From Caldilineaceae bacterium SB0664_bin_27 (GTDB taxonomy: Bacteria; Chloroflexota; Anaerolineae; Caldilineales; Caldilineaceae): 45,942 bases of DNA. Positions 7,853-16,344 of the stretch are shown in pieces. The translations under genes and the position numbers were made by a program. The stretch's first letter is position 1. Every line of letters starts with the position of its first letter. The notes under the pieces are model-generated. The model was given only the letters and a program-made list of their open reading frames with translations, made no database searches and had not been told where the DNA came from. The stretch spans positions 1 to 45,942 of the forward strand of contig VXRG01000026.1 of assembly GCA_009838625.1 (NCBI GenBank), in the 5' to 3' direction.

Positions 7853-9160
7853 ATGCCCAAAGAAGTGATAATGCCGGCTCTTGGGATGGCCCAGGACGTG
7901 GGCGTCTTGCTGCGTTGGCTTAAGAGTGAAGGCGAGATGGTCACGGCTGGCGAGCCGCTGATGGAGGTGGCCACCGATAAAGTGGACGTGCAGGTGGAAG
8001 CGCCTGCCTCCGGCCTCCTGACCGCAGTGACCGCACAGGAAGGCGATGAGGTCCCCGTTGGCCAGGTGATCGGGCTGATCGCAGCCGAGGGGGAGGAGAT
8101 TCCCGCAGCGCCCGCTCCGCCCGTAGCGGCTGAACCAAAGGAGACGCCCCAAGCGGAGAATGGAGGATCAGCCCCACTCCCCTCCAGCCCCGTCGCAGCG
8201 CGTATTGCCGCGGAACACGGCGTCGATCTGGCAGACGTCCAGAGTACAGGCGGCCGTATCTCCAAGGAAGACGTGGAGGCCCACATCCGTTCCACCGGCT
8301 CCGGCTCTCGCGTCCTTGCCTCGCCTAAGGCGCGCCGGCTGGCGCGCGAAAGGGGCTTGGATCTCGCAGCCCTTTCCGGTAGCGGTCCGGAAGGGGCCGT
8401 GCTCGCCGCCGAAGTCCCCCTGTCAGCGCAGCCGGCTCCGGAAGCCCCCGCGCCTGTCGTGCATACGCCTGCAGCGGTCGAACCCGAAACGCAGCCCGTT
8501 TCCCGTATGTGGCAGGTTATGGCCGAACGCCTGACCGGCAGCTGGACCAGCGTGCCCCACTTCTACCTGGTGCGCGAAGTAAGCGCCGGCCAACTGATCC
8601 ACTGGCGGGAAATCCTCGCCCCCGGCGCCTCTGACGGGGCCAGGATCACTTACACGGACCTGCTCACCAAGCTGGCCGCGCTCTCATTGGCCCGCTTTCC
8701 TCGCCTCAACTCCTACTGGGATGACGGCAATATCGTCACCAATCCTGAGATCAACGTCGGACTGGCAATCGCTGTCGAAGAAGGGCTGCTCGTACCCGTG
8801 GTTCACGGCGCAGACCGCCTGCGCGTCGAAGAGATCGCCGCCCGCAGGGCCGACCTGGTGGCGCGCGCCGGGAGCGGCGGACTGACGCCCAACGACTTCG
8901 CTGGCGGTACATTTACCATCAGTAATCTGGGCATGTTTGGCGTGGATGCATTCAATGCCATTGTCAACCCGCCCCAGGCCGCGATCCTGGCGGTAGGCCG
9001 CATCGCCGATCGCGTCGTGGCCGTGGATGGACAGCCCGCCGTGCGCCCGATGATGACCCTGACCCTCTCCTGCGACCACCGCGCCGTCGACGGCGTCCGC
9101 GCCGCACAGTTTCTGGATGCCTTTGCCGGAATGATAGAAGAGCCCCTCCGGGCGCTGTAG
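7853..9160 (+). CDS. Dihydrolipoamide acyltransferase E2 with two subunit-binding domains (cluster A)
   Basis: 435 residues. One lipoyl domain covers about residues 1-80, with the lipoylated lysine at K43 (ATDKVDV). An Ala/Pro linker leads to two peripheral subunit-binding domains in tandem, at about 111-145 (SPVAARIAAEHGVDL) and 156-187 (SPKARRLARERGLDL). The acyltransferase domain runs from about 215 to the end, with the catalytic motif HRAVDG (409-414). Most E2 proteins have a single subunit-binding domain, so the tandem pair is notable; the E2 of cluster B shows the same. An AGGGGG ribosome site precedes the ATG. The last step of the complex, reoxidation of lipoyl by E3, has no gene here. 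Confidence 0.93.
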   Translation: MPKEVIMPALGMAQDVGVLLRWLKSEGEMVTAGEPLMEVATDKVDVQVEAPASGLLTAVTAQEGDEVPVGQVIGLIAAEGEEIPAAPAPPVAAEPKETPQAENGGSAPLPSSPVAARIAAEHGVDLADVQSTGGRISKEDVEAHIRSTGSGSRVLASPKARRLARERGLDLAALSGSGPEGAVLAAEVPLSAQPAPEAPAPVVHTPAAVEPETQPVSRMWQVMAERLTGSWTSVPHFYLVREVSAGQLIHWREILAPGASDGARITYTDLLTKLAALSLARFPRLNSYWDDGNIVTNPEINVGLAIAVEEGLLVPVVHGADRLRVEEIAARRADLVARAGSGGLTPNDFAGGTFTISNLGMFGVDAFNAIVNPPQAAILAVGRIADRVVAVDGQPAVRPMMTLTLSCDHRAVDGVRAAQFLDAFAGMIEEPLRAL

Positions 9161-9209
9161 AGCTGCTTCGCCAATGACACTATCCCATACTTCAGAGCGA
9201 GGAAACTGA

Positions 9210-10091
9210 ATGCCGCGCATAAACAGAGCGATCGAGTTGCTGGAGGCTGGCCAGCCAATCTACTACACCGGCGTCCGCGGTGGACTGACCTACGAGAATG
9301 GCATCGCCCACAGAGACACTTGGGCCGACTACCTGATGGTCGAGTTTGAGCATGGCGCCTTCAACCCTGTCGGGCTGGGTGAGTTCATGCGGGGGCTGGC
9401 CAACGCGGGCACGACGCGTAGCGGGCACAGGACCCCCGCGGTCATCTGCACGCTGCCAACGGACGGGACCGACGAAAACGTGATGCGGGCCAACGCCTGG
9501 ATGGTCAAACAGGTCCTGGCGCGCGGCGTTCACGGCATACTGCTCTGCCATGCAGAGACGCCCGGCGCTGTCCGCGTGTTTGTCGAATCCTCCCGCTACC
9601 CTGTTGCCTCCATTGGCGTTTCCGATGGAACAAACGCCCTTTCCCAAGGGAGAAGGGGCGCAGGTGGGCAATCCATGGCCGCAGAAATCTGGGGCGTTAC
9701 GCCGCATGAATATGTTCAGAAAGCTGACGTCTGGCCGCTGAACCCGGAAGGCGAAATCATGCTCGGCCTCAAGATCGAAAACCGCCGCGCCCTGGCGAAC
9801 GCCGAAGCCAGCGCGGCCGTGCCTGGCATCGCCTTCGCAGAGTGGGGTCCTGGTGATATGGGCATGAGCCTCGGCCACCCGGACGCCCACGATCCGCCCT
9901 ATCCGCAGGAAATGAGCGCGGCCCGTGCCCGCGTCAAGTCGGCCTGCGACGCGGCCGGCGTCTTCTTCCTCAACGGAGTGCGTCCCCACGATGTCGCGGA
10001 ACGCATCGATGAAGGCGTGATGGTCGGCTCGGCAACCGAGGAGGCGGCCCGCATCGGCAGAGAGTATTCCAAGCGCGAGATGCCGTGGTAG
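9210..10091 (+). CDS. HpcH/HpaI aldolase-like protein
   Basis: 293 residues resembling class II 2-keto-3-deoxy acid aldolases such as RhmA and HpaI, which split these acids to pyruvate and an aldehyde. The likely catalytic His (H48, FEHGAF) and metal ligands (E190 in KIENRR, D216 in GPGDMG) are kept. The usual Arg in a VRVP-like strand, which holds the pyruvate carboxylate, is not seen; the strand reads PAVICTLP near residue 79. Activity may therefore differ from a true aldolase. A GAGGAAA site precedes the ATG. It follows E2 by 49 nt, so it may share the transcript. Confidence 0.8.
   Translation: MPRINRAIELLEAGQPIYYTGVRGGLTYENGIAHRDTWADYLMVEFEHGAFNPVGLGEFMRGLANAGTTRSGHRTPAVICTLPTDGTDENVMRANAWMVKQVLARGVHGILLCHAETPGAVRVFVESSRYPVASIGVSDGTNALSQGRRGAGGQSMAAEIWGVTPHEYVQKADVWPLNPEGEIMLGLKIENRRALANAEASAAVPGIAFAEWGPGDMGMSLGHPDAHDPPYPQEMSAARARVKSACDAAGVFFLNGVRPHDVAERIDEGVMVGSATEEAARIGREYSKREMPW
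9635..9660. repeat. Intragenic imperfect palindrome
   Basis: CGCCCTTTCCC, AA and GGGAGAAGGGGCG form an imperfect hairpin inside the HpcH/HpaI-like gene, coding for residues near 142-150. The 11-nt piece GGAGAAGGGGC recurs in the hairpin at 38982-39000. It could be a REP-type element tolerated in frame, or chance. Confidence 0.35.
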
Positions 10092-10178
10092 AATGAATTT
10101 TGGCTTCCAGTCTCTGAAGCCTGGACCGTTTCCCGCCATCGCTAGCCATGTAACCGAGGACAAGGACGTTAAGTAGCA

Positions 10179-11285
10179 ATGCACAAACAGCAAAGACAGC
10201 GGACGACCCGGATGCTTCACGAAGCCGGTGTCGAACTGGCGCTCTTCTCCGATATCGATAGTGTTCGCTGGCTGACAGGCCTGAATCTGTCCCCGCCCGC
10301 ACTGCTCTTCTTCGACCGCGGCGACTTTACGCTGCTGGCCGATGATGGATATGGCGAAGCCTCTGCTTTTGGCGGCGAAACCGGTTGCTCGTACGTCCCG
10401 ATAGTCGGATATACGATTCAACAGCCGATCGACGCTCCTGCCCGGCTGGCGGAGGCTTTGCGGGAGCTTGTCGCCGGCATCAGCGGGCTTTCTGGTCAGG
10501 TCGGTGTCGAGGAAAAGAGCCTGGCGCTGGGCCTGTGGCAAGCGCTCCGCGAAGCGTTTCCAGGCAGCGAACATCGCTCGCTTGAAGGCTGGTTGTTGCC
10601 GCTGCGCGCTGTGAAAGCCGAGGAGGAATTGGCCCGCATCCGCGAGGGCTTCCGCCTGACAACTATCGGTCACGAAGCCGGCCGCAAAGCCGTGCGTCTG
10701 GGCCAGCGCGAGATCGACGTCTGGACCGAAGTGCAGACGGCTGTGGAGCGTGAGGCAGGCAGGTGGATGCAGATGGGCAATGACTGCATCGTCGGTCATC
10801 GACCGGGGAACATGAGCGCCGCGCCTCTGGACTTTGAAATCATTGCCAACGATTCCTTCATTCTCGACCTGAGTGTCGTGGTTGACGGCTACTGGACCGA
10901 CAGCTGCGCTACCTACTATGCGGATCAGCCAACGGCCCAGCAAATTGAACTGCACAATTTCGTTGAGGAAGCCCTTGCCTACGCCGTCTCTCTGATTCGG
11001 CCAGGCGAGGTCGCCAGGGAAGTGGACGAAAAAGTACGCAGCTTTATGGCTGCTGGCGGTTACGACGTTTATCCTCACCACACCGGCCATGGAATCGGAC
11101 TGACCGGCCACGAAGCGCCCCGAATCGTCCCCTACAACCAGGAGCAGTTCCAGGAAGGCAATGTGATCATGCTGGAGCCGGGAATCTATATCCCGGGCGT
11201 TACCGCCGTTCGCTTGGAGGACGCCTTCCTTGTCACCGCAGACGGGACCGAACCCCTAAGCCATCACGACAAGAGTCTGCCGTAA
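10179..11285 (+). CDS. M24 family metallopeptidase (Xaa-Pro peptidase-like)
   Basis: 368 residues: a creatinase-like N-terminal domain (about 1-140) and a pita-bread M24 domain. The five metal ligands can be assigned: the two Asp in the FILDLSVVVDGYWTDS strand pair, the His in HHTGHGIGL, and the Glu of MLEPGIY and of RLEDAFLV. It is expected to hydrolyse Xaa-Pro bonds or a creatine-like C-N bond in the cytoplasm. The ribosome site before the ATG is weak. It is the last gene of cluster A and may be a general peptidase unrelated to the sugar-acid genes. Confidence 0.9.
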   Translation: MHKQQRQRTTRMLHEAGVELALFSDIDSVRWLTGLNLSPPALLFFDRGDFTLLADDGYGEASAFGGETGCSYVPIVGYTIQQPIDAPARLAEALRELVAGISGLSGQVGVEEKSLALGLWQALREAFPGSEHRSLEGWLLPLRAVKAEEELARIREGFRLTTIGHEAGRKAVRLGQREIDVWTEVQTAVEREAGRWMQMGNDCIVGHRPGNMSAAPLDFEIIANDSFILDLSVVVDGYWTDSCATYYADQPTAQQIELHNFVEEALAYAVSLIRPGEVAREVDEKVRSFMAAGGYDVYPHHTGHGIGLTGHEAPRIVPYNQEQFQEGNVIMLEPGIYIPGVTAVRLEDAFLVTADGTEPLSHHDKSLP

Positions 11286-11551
11286 CGGTTGACACTTCAC
11301 TGGACGCCCTTAGTCCCCGGTCCGGCAACTCACGAGACCCAATCGTGAGACGCAGTTGAGCCAGAAGGAGGTCCGGCGACCCAGGACCTTCTATTCTGGT
11401 TTCGCCTCGTCTTTTATTTTCCGACCCTCCGGTAACGTCTCCGGCAATTCCGATTCTTCGGACGGAGGCCCTTTCTCTCAGACCTGTTCATCCGGCTTCC
11501 AGGTAAACACAACGGCCGGGACAAGGAGAGGAAAACTGTCGAGAGCAAGAG

Positions 11552-13726
11552 ATGCCTGATAGGATTTCAGCTGGTCAATCTTCTCACAACCTGACAAAGT
11601 ATCAGAGGAATGATTGGAAGTTCGTTCCTCTGGTTGCTCTGGCAATCGCAATTGCCCTGACCGTTGTGGTCGTTCAGATGCGTCTCTATCGACTCTCAGA
11701 CGTCCCATATGGCATCATCAACGATGAAGGGGCAAACGGCGTGGACGCCTTGCAGGTCTTGCAGGGGCGGCACAATGTATTCTTTGCCGAAAAGGCAAGC
11801 GGCCGTGAGGCCCTGGCAATCTACGCTACCGCGCTCGCCACGCACTTTCTAGGTCCTTCGCTGCTCGCCTTTCATCTGCCGCCGGCTTTGGCCAGCGCTG
11901 GGGCCGTCTTTGCCGTTTTCTGGCTGGGCCTGCTCCTGTTTGGGAGAGACGAACAGAGCGGGAAGCCCAGGCCCTGGCGGGGACTTACTGTGGCTGGAAT
12001 TGGGGCAGGTCTGATGGCGGCTTCCATAGGCCAGACGTTCCTTGCACGCGGAGGGTTCAGAGCAAATTTTCTGCCCCTGATTCTGACGCTTAGTCTGGCG
12101 CTGCTCTGGCGGTCGTGGGGCCATTCAGGCAATCGCAAAGCGTCATGGTGGGGTCTGGCTCTGGCTGGGGCAAGCGCGGGCCTGCTCCTGTACACCTACA
12201 TTCCGGCCCGTATGGCGCCTTTCCTGTACCTCCTCTTTGGGCTCAGCTTCCTGATTCCCTTCGGATCTGTCGCCAAGGAAAGGGTAGTGACCGAGTGGCC
12301 CAAGGCTGGCGTATTCGCCGCCGCTGCCGGCCTGGTGGCAGCGCCGATTCTAGCGTATTTCATCCTCCATCCCGAAGATTTCTTCTTTCGCAGCAGGGAA
12401 ATCTCGCTCTCTCTGGATAGTCACCGGACACAGTTGGGGGCGTTCCTGAACAACGTAGTGGATTATCTTCTGATCTTCGGCGCTGTGGGAGATCGGAATG
12501 AAGAGTACAACTTCGCAGGTAAGCCTCTGCTTAGTCTGTGGGAGGCACTTTTCTTCTGGGCCGGCGTTGGTTTGTCCCTGTGGGGCTGGCGAAGACGACC
12601 TGCCTTTCGACTGCTTCTGATCTGGCTGGTTGTAATGCTGCTGCCGGCAATGTTGGCCTATAACAGGGGCAACGGTCCAAACTCTTTGCGTATAATCGGT
12701 GCCGCTCCGGCCGTCTACCTCCTGGTGGGCGTTGGCATATGGGAAACGTTTCGCCTCTTGAAGGGTCGAATCTCTTTCAACAGCGCGACCGCCGCTGCTG
12801 CCGTGGGGCTTCTCGTCACCGGTTTCATTCTGGTACAAGGCATGTTTGCCTATCGTACCTATTTTCACGAGTGGGTGGGAACGCCTCAGTATTACGCTGC
12901 AGCAGACGCGGAAATGGCAGAAGCAGCCCAGGTACTAAACGAGCAATCGTCTGATGCAGAGTCGGTCTACCTGATTCCCTATCACCTGTCGAATGGACAT
13001 TACGGCTTCGACTATCTCTACCAGGGCGAGGCGCCCGCACACGTCATTCATTCCACCATGACGCATCTCCCTCAGACAATCGAATCCATCCTCGCATCCA
13101 ACGAAGTGGTATCCAGCGTGAAGGTTGTGGACTGGAACGACGAGCTGGGATGGATAGGTGGAGGTGAAGAATACACTGTTGCTCTCCTGGAGAAATACGG
13201 CACATATCTTGGAAGCAAACAGCACACCTACTTTCAGGTTCATACCTTCTCCGACATCGCTCTCGATAATTCCTGGACTTTCTATGAAAGTTTGGGGCCG
13301 CCGTCTGTCGACTATGACGGGGGCATATCTCTCCTGGGAATCGCCCTGGGCCAGGGGAACACGCAACTTTCCACGCAGCAACAGATCAATCTGGGACCGG
13401 AACGCACTTTCTGGATCGCCAAGAAGTGGCAGACTGCCCCCGGCTTAGGTACTGAGTTCGCCGTATCGCTCCGTCTGCACGACTCCGAAGGTGGCGGCGT
13501 TTACCAAAGGGACATAGTCCTTCTTAATCCGAACCACTCCCGCACAAATAATTGGTCCCCGGAGCAGCCGGTCGAAACGCTCTACCACATGGAAATTCCC
13601 CCGGATCTCAAGCCCGGCGAATACGAGCTACGCCTGGTCGTCTATGACTATGAGACATTGCAGCCAACGGTTGAACTCGGTGTCTGGAAGCCTGAGGCTG
13701 TCTTGGGATTCCTGCAGGTAGAATAA
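11552..13726 (+). CDS. GT39-like glycosyltransferase, tandem paralogue 1
   Basis: 724 residues, a polytopic membrane protein of the ArnT/PMT superfamily (GT-C fold). The first membrane helix lies at about 24-43, followed by the outer loop NDEG (D58-E59), the expected catalytic acidic site, and at least eight further hydrophobic segments up to about residue 440. The C-terminal part is soluble: a region around 450-570, then a beta-rich domain beginning with VDYDGGISLLG and ending with LQPTVELGVWKPE. The family moves sugars from polyprenyl-phosphate carriers to lipids, proteins or other glycans outside the cell. It is the first of three adjacent paralogues. The ribosome site is unclear. Substrate unknown. 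Confidence 0.85.
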   Translation: MPDRISAGQSSHNLTKYQRNDWKFVPLVALAIAIALTVVVVQMRLYRLSDVPYGIINDEGANGVDALQVLQGRHNVFFAEKASGREALAIYATALATHFLGPSLLAFHLPPALASAGAVFAVFWLGLLLFGRDEQSGKPRPWRGLTVAGIGAGLMAASIGQTFLARGGFRANFLPLILTLSLALLWRSWGHSGNRKASWWGLALAGASAGLLLYTYIPARMAPFLYLLFGLSFLIPFGSVAKERVVTEWPKAGVFAAAAGLVAAPILAYFILHPEDFFFRSREISLSLDSHRTQLGAFLNNVVDYLLIFGAVGDRNEEYNFAGKPLLSLWEALFFWAGVGLSLWGWRRRPAFRLLLIWLVVMLLPAMLAYNRGNGPNSLRIIGAAPAVYLLVGVGIWETFRLLKGRISFNSATAAAAVGLLVTGFILVQGMFAYRTYFHEWVGTPQYYAAADAEMAEAAQVLNEQSSDAESVYLIPYHLSNGHYGFDYLYQGEAPAHVIHSTMTHLPQTIESILASNEVVSSVKVVDWNDELGWIGGGEEYTVALLEKYGTYLGSKQHTYFQVHTFSDIALDNSWTFYESLGPPSVDYDGGISLLGIALGQGNTQLSTQQQINLGPERTFWIAKKWQTAPGLGTEFAVSLRLHDSEGGGVYQRDIVLLNPNHSRTNNWSPEQPVETLYHMEIPPDLKPGEYELRLVVYDYETLQPTVELGVWKPEAVLGFLQVE

Positions 13727-13930
13727 ACAGGACACTATTCTCTCGGTACCTGGATGGACTACATGGCAGTGTGGGAAGACTCTTCGATCCTTCTATCATT
13801 TATTCCTACAGACACTCTGACCAACCTACGTCTTTCCTGCCCACTAGCTCCATTCCAATCGGCATCGCTTTACTGACCGGTGCGCTGGCTTCCTTCACCA
13901 CGAAACTCAGGTCAGTACCCAAAAGAGAGA

Positions 13931-16210
13931 ATGTCCGAGTTTCCATCTTCTGGGTCGAATTCGAATAGATTCCCCCAAGTGCCAGTAGACGAGCGCTTTC
14001 GCCTTACACTGGCAGCCGTAGGGATACTGTTCTTTCTTACGCTGGCCGTTGCGACTCTCCGCTTTCATCGTCTGGACGAACTTCCTCCCGGACTCTTCTT
14101 CGACGAAGGGGCAAACGGCCTTGACGCTTTGCAAGTGCTTCGAGGGGAGCATGCAGTTTACTTTCCCAGAAACAACGGCAGAGAGCCGCTAGGAATCTAC
14201 CTGATGGCCCTGGCAATCTCAATTCTGGGGCGCACGGAACTGGCGATTCGTATGCCCACGGCTCTTGCTGGTACTGGCACGGTCTTCGCCGTCTTTTGGC
14301 TGGGTTGGCTGCTGTTTGGACGGGATGAGAAGTGTGGGACTGCTACACCGTGGAGGGGTCTGCTGATTGGTGGTTTGGCGGCCGGAATGCTGTCAGTTTC
14401 TCTCGCTCAAACGGTTATCGGGCGCACGGCGTTCAGAGTCAACTTTCTTCCCCTTCTTCTCTGTCTTAGTGTTGCACTGCTCTGGGAAGGGTGGCAGCGC
14501 CGGAGTAGCTGGCGGATTGCGCTGGCAGGAGCGTGCGCCGGTCTGCTGGCGTACACTTATATTGCGGCTCGTCTCGCGCCAGTCCTGTTTCTTCTCTTTG
14601 GAATGAGTACTATATTGCGCTGGGCCGCGAGCCAAGACGTAGGGGTAGAGAAAGGGAGAGGGCTCTTTTCTCTGCGTTTCTCTCCTTTAGCTTCACGCTT
14701 ACGGGCTGAAATACCACTGGCAGGCGTATTTGTTGGCGTGGGAGTTGCAGTTTCCGCTCCAATTCTGTTCTATTTTGTGATGAATCCAGACCAGTTTTTT
14801 GCGCGCAGCAACCAGGTTTCAGTTTTTCAGTCTGATATGACCTTTGGAAATCTTTTTCTCGCCTTTTTCGTAAATGCTTGGGAGCATCTGTTCGCCTTTG
14901 GCATCCGCGGAGACCCGAATTGGCGGCACAATTTCCCTGGTCGGCCCATGCTGAATCTGTGGGAAGCGTTCTTTCTCTGGTGTGGCGTTTCGATAGCCGT
15001 TTGGAGATGGCGACAGCCCGCCTTTCGTCTGCTGCTCCTCTGGTTTGCCTTGCTGTTGCTTCCCGCACTGTTGTCCAGAGATGACAATGTGCCCCACTTT
15101 CTTCGAATGCTGGGCGCGACGCCTGCCATCTATCTGTTGACTAGTGCAGGCGTGTGGGAAACCGCACGACTCTTGAGAAACCGACTCTTTTCGGGACATG
15201 ACAATTCGTCACTCCTCAGAAGGGTCGGCGATACCAGGGCCGGCATACTCTTGACCCTTGTGGTCAGCGGAGTGCTCCTGGCTCAAGGCGTGCACACTTA
15301 TGGGTACTATTTTCAGGAATGGGGGACTTCACCCGGGTTAGACGAGGTGTACGAACAGATCTGGACCGATCTGGCAATCGAAATGAATAAGAAACCATCG
15401 GAACCTGGCACTGTCTATCTGATCGGACGGACTTCCGATTATGCGTGGCATCACCAAGCCACCACGCACCCCAGCTTTGAATACCTCTACACAGGCTTCG
15501 CGCAAACTCGCATCATCCATGCAACTACAACGCACAATCTGGCGCCGAGGATAGAATCTGCGCTTGCCGCACAGGAGAAAGTCTCCACAGTTCACTATGT
15601 GGACTGGGAAGATTGTCTCGTTGGGGGAAATGAGTATACCGACCTGCAAGTTACCGCCCTTCTAGAAAAAAATGGACGTTACCTAAAGAGCGAAAGCCAT
15701 GACAGCTTTCGAATCCACAGCTACGCGGAGATCGACCTAAATCGCCCCTGGACGTTCTATGAACATCTGGAGCCTGTAACAGTCGACTACGACGGCGGCA
15801 TCTCTGTCCATGGATTTGCCCTAGGTCTAGGCAAAGAGCAGCTGTCTTTGAATCAACAGTTCGACCTTGACCAGGAACGCCGCTTATGGATAGTAATACT
15901 CTGGCAAACCGCATTTGATCTGGAAGCCGTCTATTCGATTTCACTGCGTTTGCACAGTCCTGAGGGCGGAATGGTATATCAACAGGATACTGTCCTAGAA
16001 AACTCGGCTTCTTTTCCGACGAACAGATGGAAAGCAGACGAGCTTGTCGAAACACTGCACTTTCTTGATCTCCCTTCGGAACTCCCTCCTGGCAACTATG
16101 AGTTGCGCCTGATGTTATACGACTTTGAAACGTTGAAACCCGCAGTCGAACTCGGCGTCTGGGAGCCCGAGACAGTCCTGACCAGCCTGCAGCTATCGGT
16201 TGGCCGGTAA
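13931..16210 (+). CDS. GT39-like glycosyltransferase, tandem paralogue 2
   Basis: 759 residues from the ATG at 13931, which has a purine-rich AGAGAGA just upstream. An in-frame ATG at 13880 would add 17 residues of no clear character. With this start the catalytic-loop DEG falls at D58-E59, exactly as in paralogue 1. Other shared marks are ANGLDALQVLRGEH, NNGREPLGIY, a polytopic membrane core, and the C-terminal VDYDGGISVHG...PAVELGVWEPE domain. Divergence from paralogue 1 is clear, so this is an old duplication and not an assembly error. Role as for paralogue 1: probably sugar transfer from a lipid carrier at the outer face of the membrane. Confidence 0.85.
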   Translation: MSEFPSSGSNSNRFPQVPVDERFRLTLAAVGILFFLTLAVATLRFHRLDELPPGLFFDEGANGLDALQVLRGEHAVYFPRNNGREPLGIYLMALAISILGRTELAIRMPTALAGTGTVFAVFWLGWLLFGRDEKCGTATPWRGLLIGGLAAGMLSVSLAQTVIGRTAFRVNFLPLLLCLSVALLWEGWQRRSSWRIALAGACAGLLAYTYIAARLAPVLFLLFGMSTILRWAASQDVGVEKGRGLFSLRFSPLASRLRAEIPLAGVFVGVGVAVSAPILFYFVMNPDQFFARSNQVSVFQSDMTFGNLFLAFFVNAWEHLFAFGIRGDPNWRHNFPGRPMLNLWEAFFLWCGVSIAVWRWRQPAFRLLLLWFALLLLPALLSRDDNVPHFLRMLGATPAIYLLTSAGVWETARLLRNRLFSGHDNSSLLRRVGDTRAGILLTLVVSGVLLAQGVHTYGYYFQEWGTSPGLDEVYEQIWTDLAIEMNKKPSEPGTVYLIGRTSDYAWHHQATTHPSFEYLYTGFAQTRIIHATTTHNLAPRIESALAAQEKVSTVHYVDWEDCLVGGNEYTDLQVTALLEKNGRYLKSESHDSFRIHSYAEIDLNRPWTFYEHLEPVTVDYDGGISVHGFALGLGKEQLSLNQQFDLDQERRLWIVILWQTAFDLEAVYSISLRLHSPEGGMVYQQDTVLENSASFPTNRWKADELVETLHFLDLPSELPPGNYELRLMLYDFETLKPAVELGVWEPETVLTSLQLSVGR

Positions 16211-16344
16211 AAGGGAGTACCACTTCTGCGATACGACCACGGCATGGACCACTATCTGACGACCGCACAATTTGGCAGGAATGCCAAGAGATCGTTTTGA
16301 ATACATTGACATCTACGGCTCTGGGGACATAAAGAGTTAACCGG

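Noticed and set aside
9192..11111. Long minus-strand reading frame of 639 codons
   Set aside because: It lies opposite the HpcH-like and M24 genes, whose products have clear families; the minus-strand translation is low-complexity, GC-driven and has no recognisable motif.
11286..11551. Short plus-strand reading frame and weak hairpins before GT39 paralogue 1
   Set aside because: No family resemblance, no ribosome site, and hairpin arms of only 5-6 bp without a T-run.
16306..16335. TTGACA, 18 bp, TAAAGA upstream of GT39 paralogue 3
   Set aside because: Transcription would start almost on the ATG at 16345, leaving no leader, and the -10 is weak.
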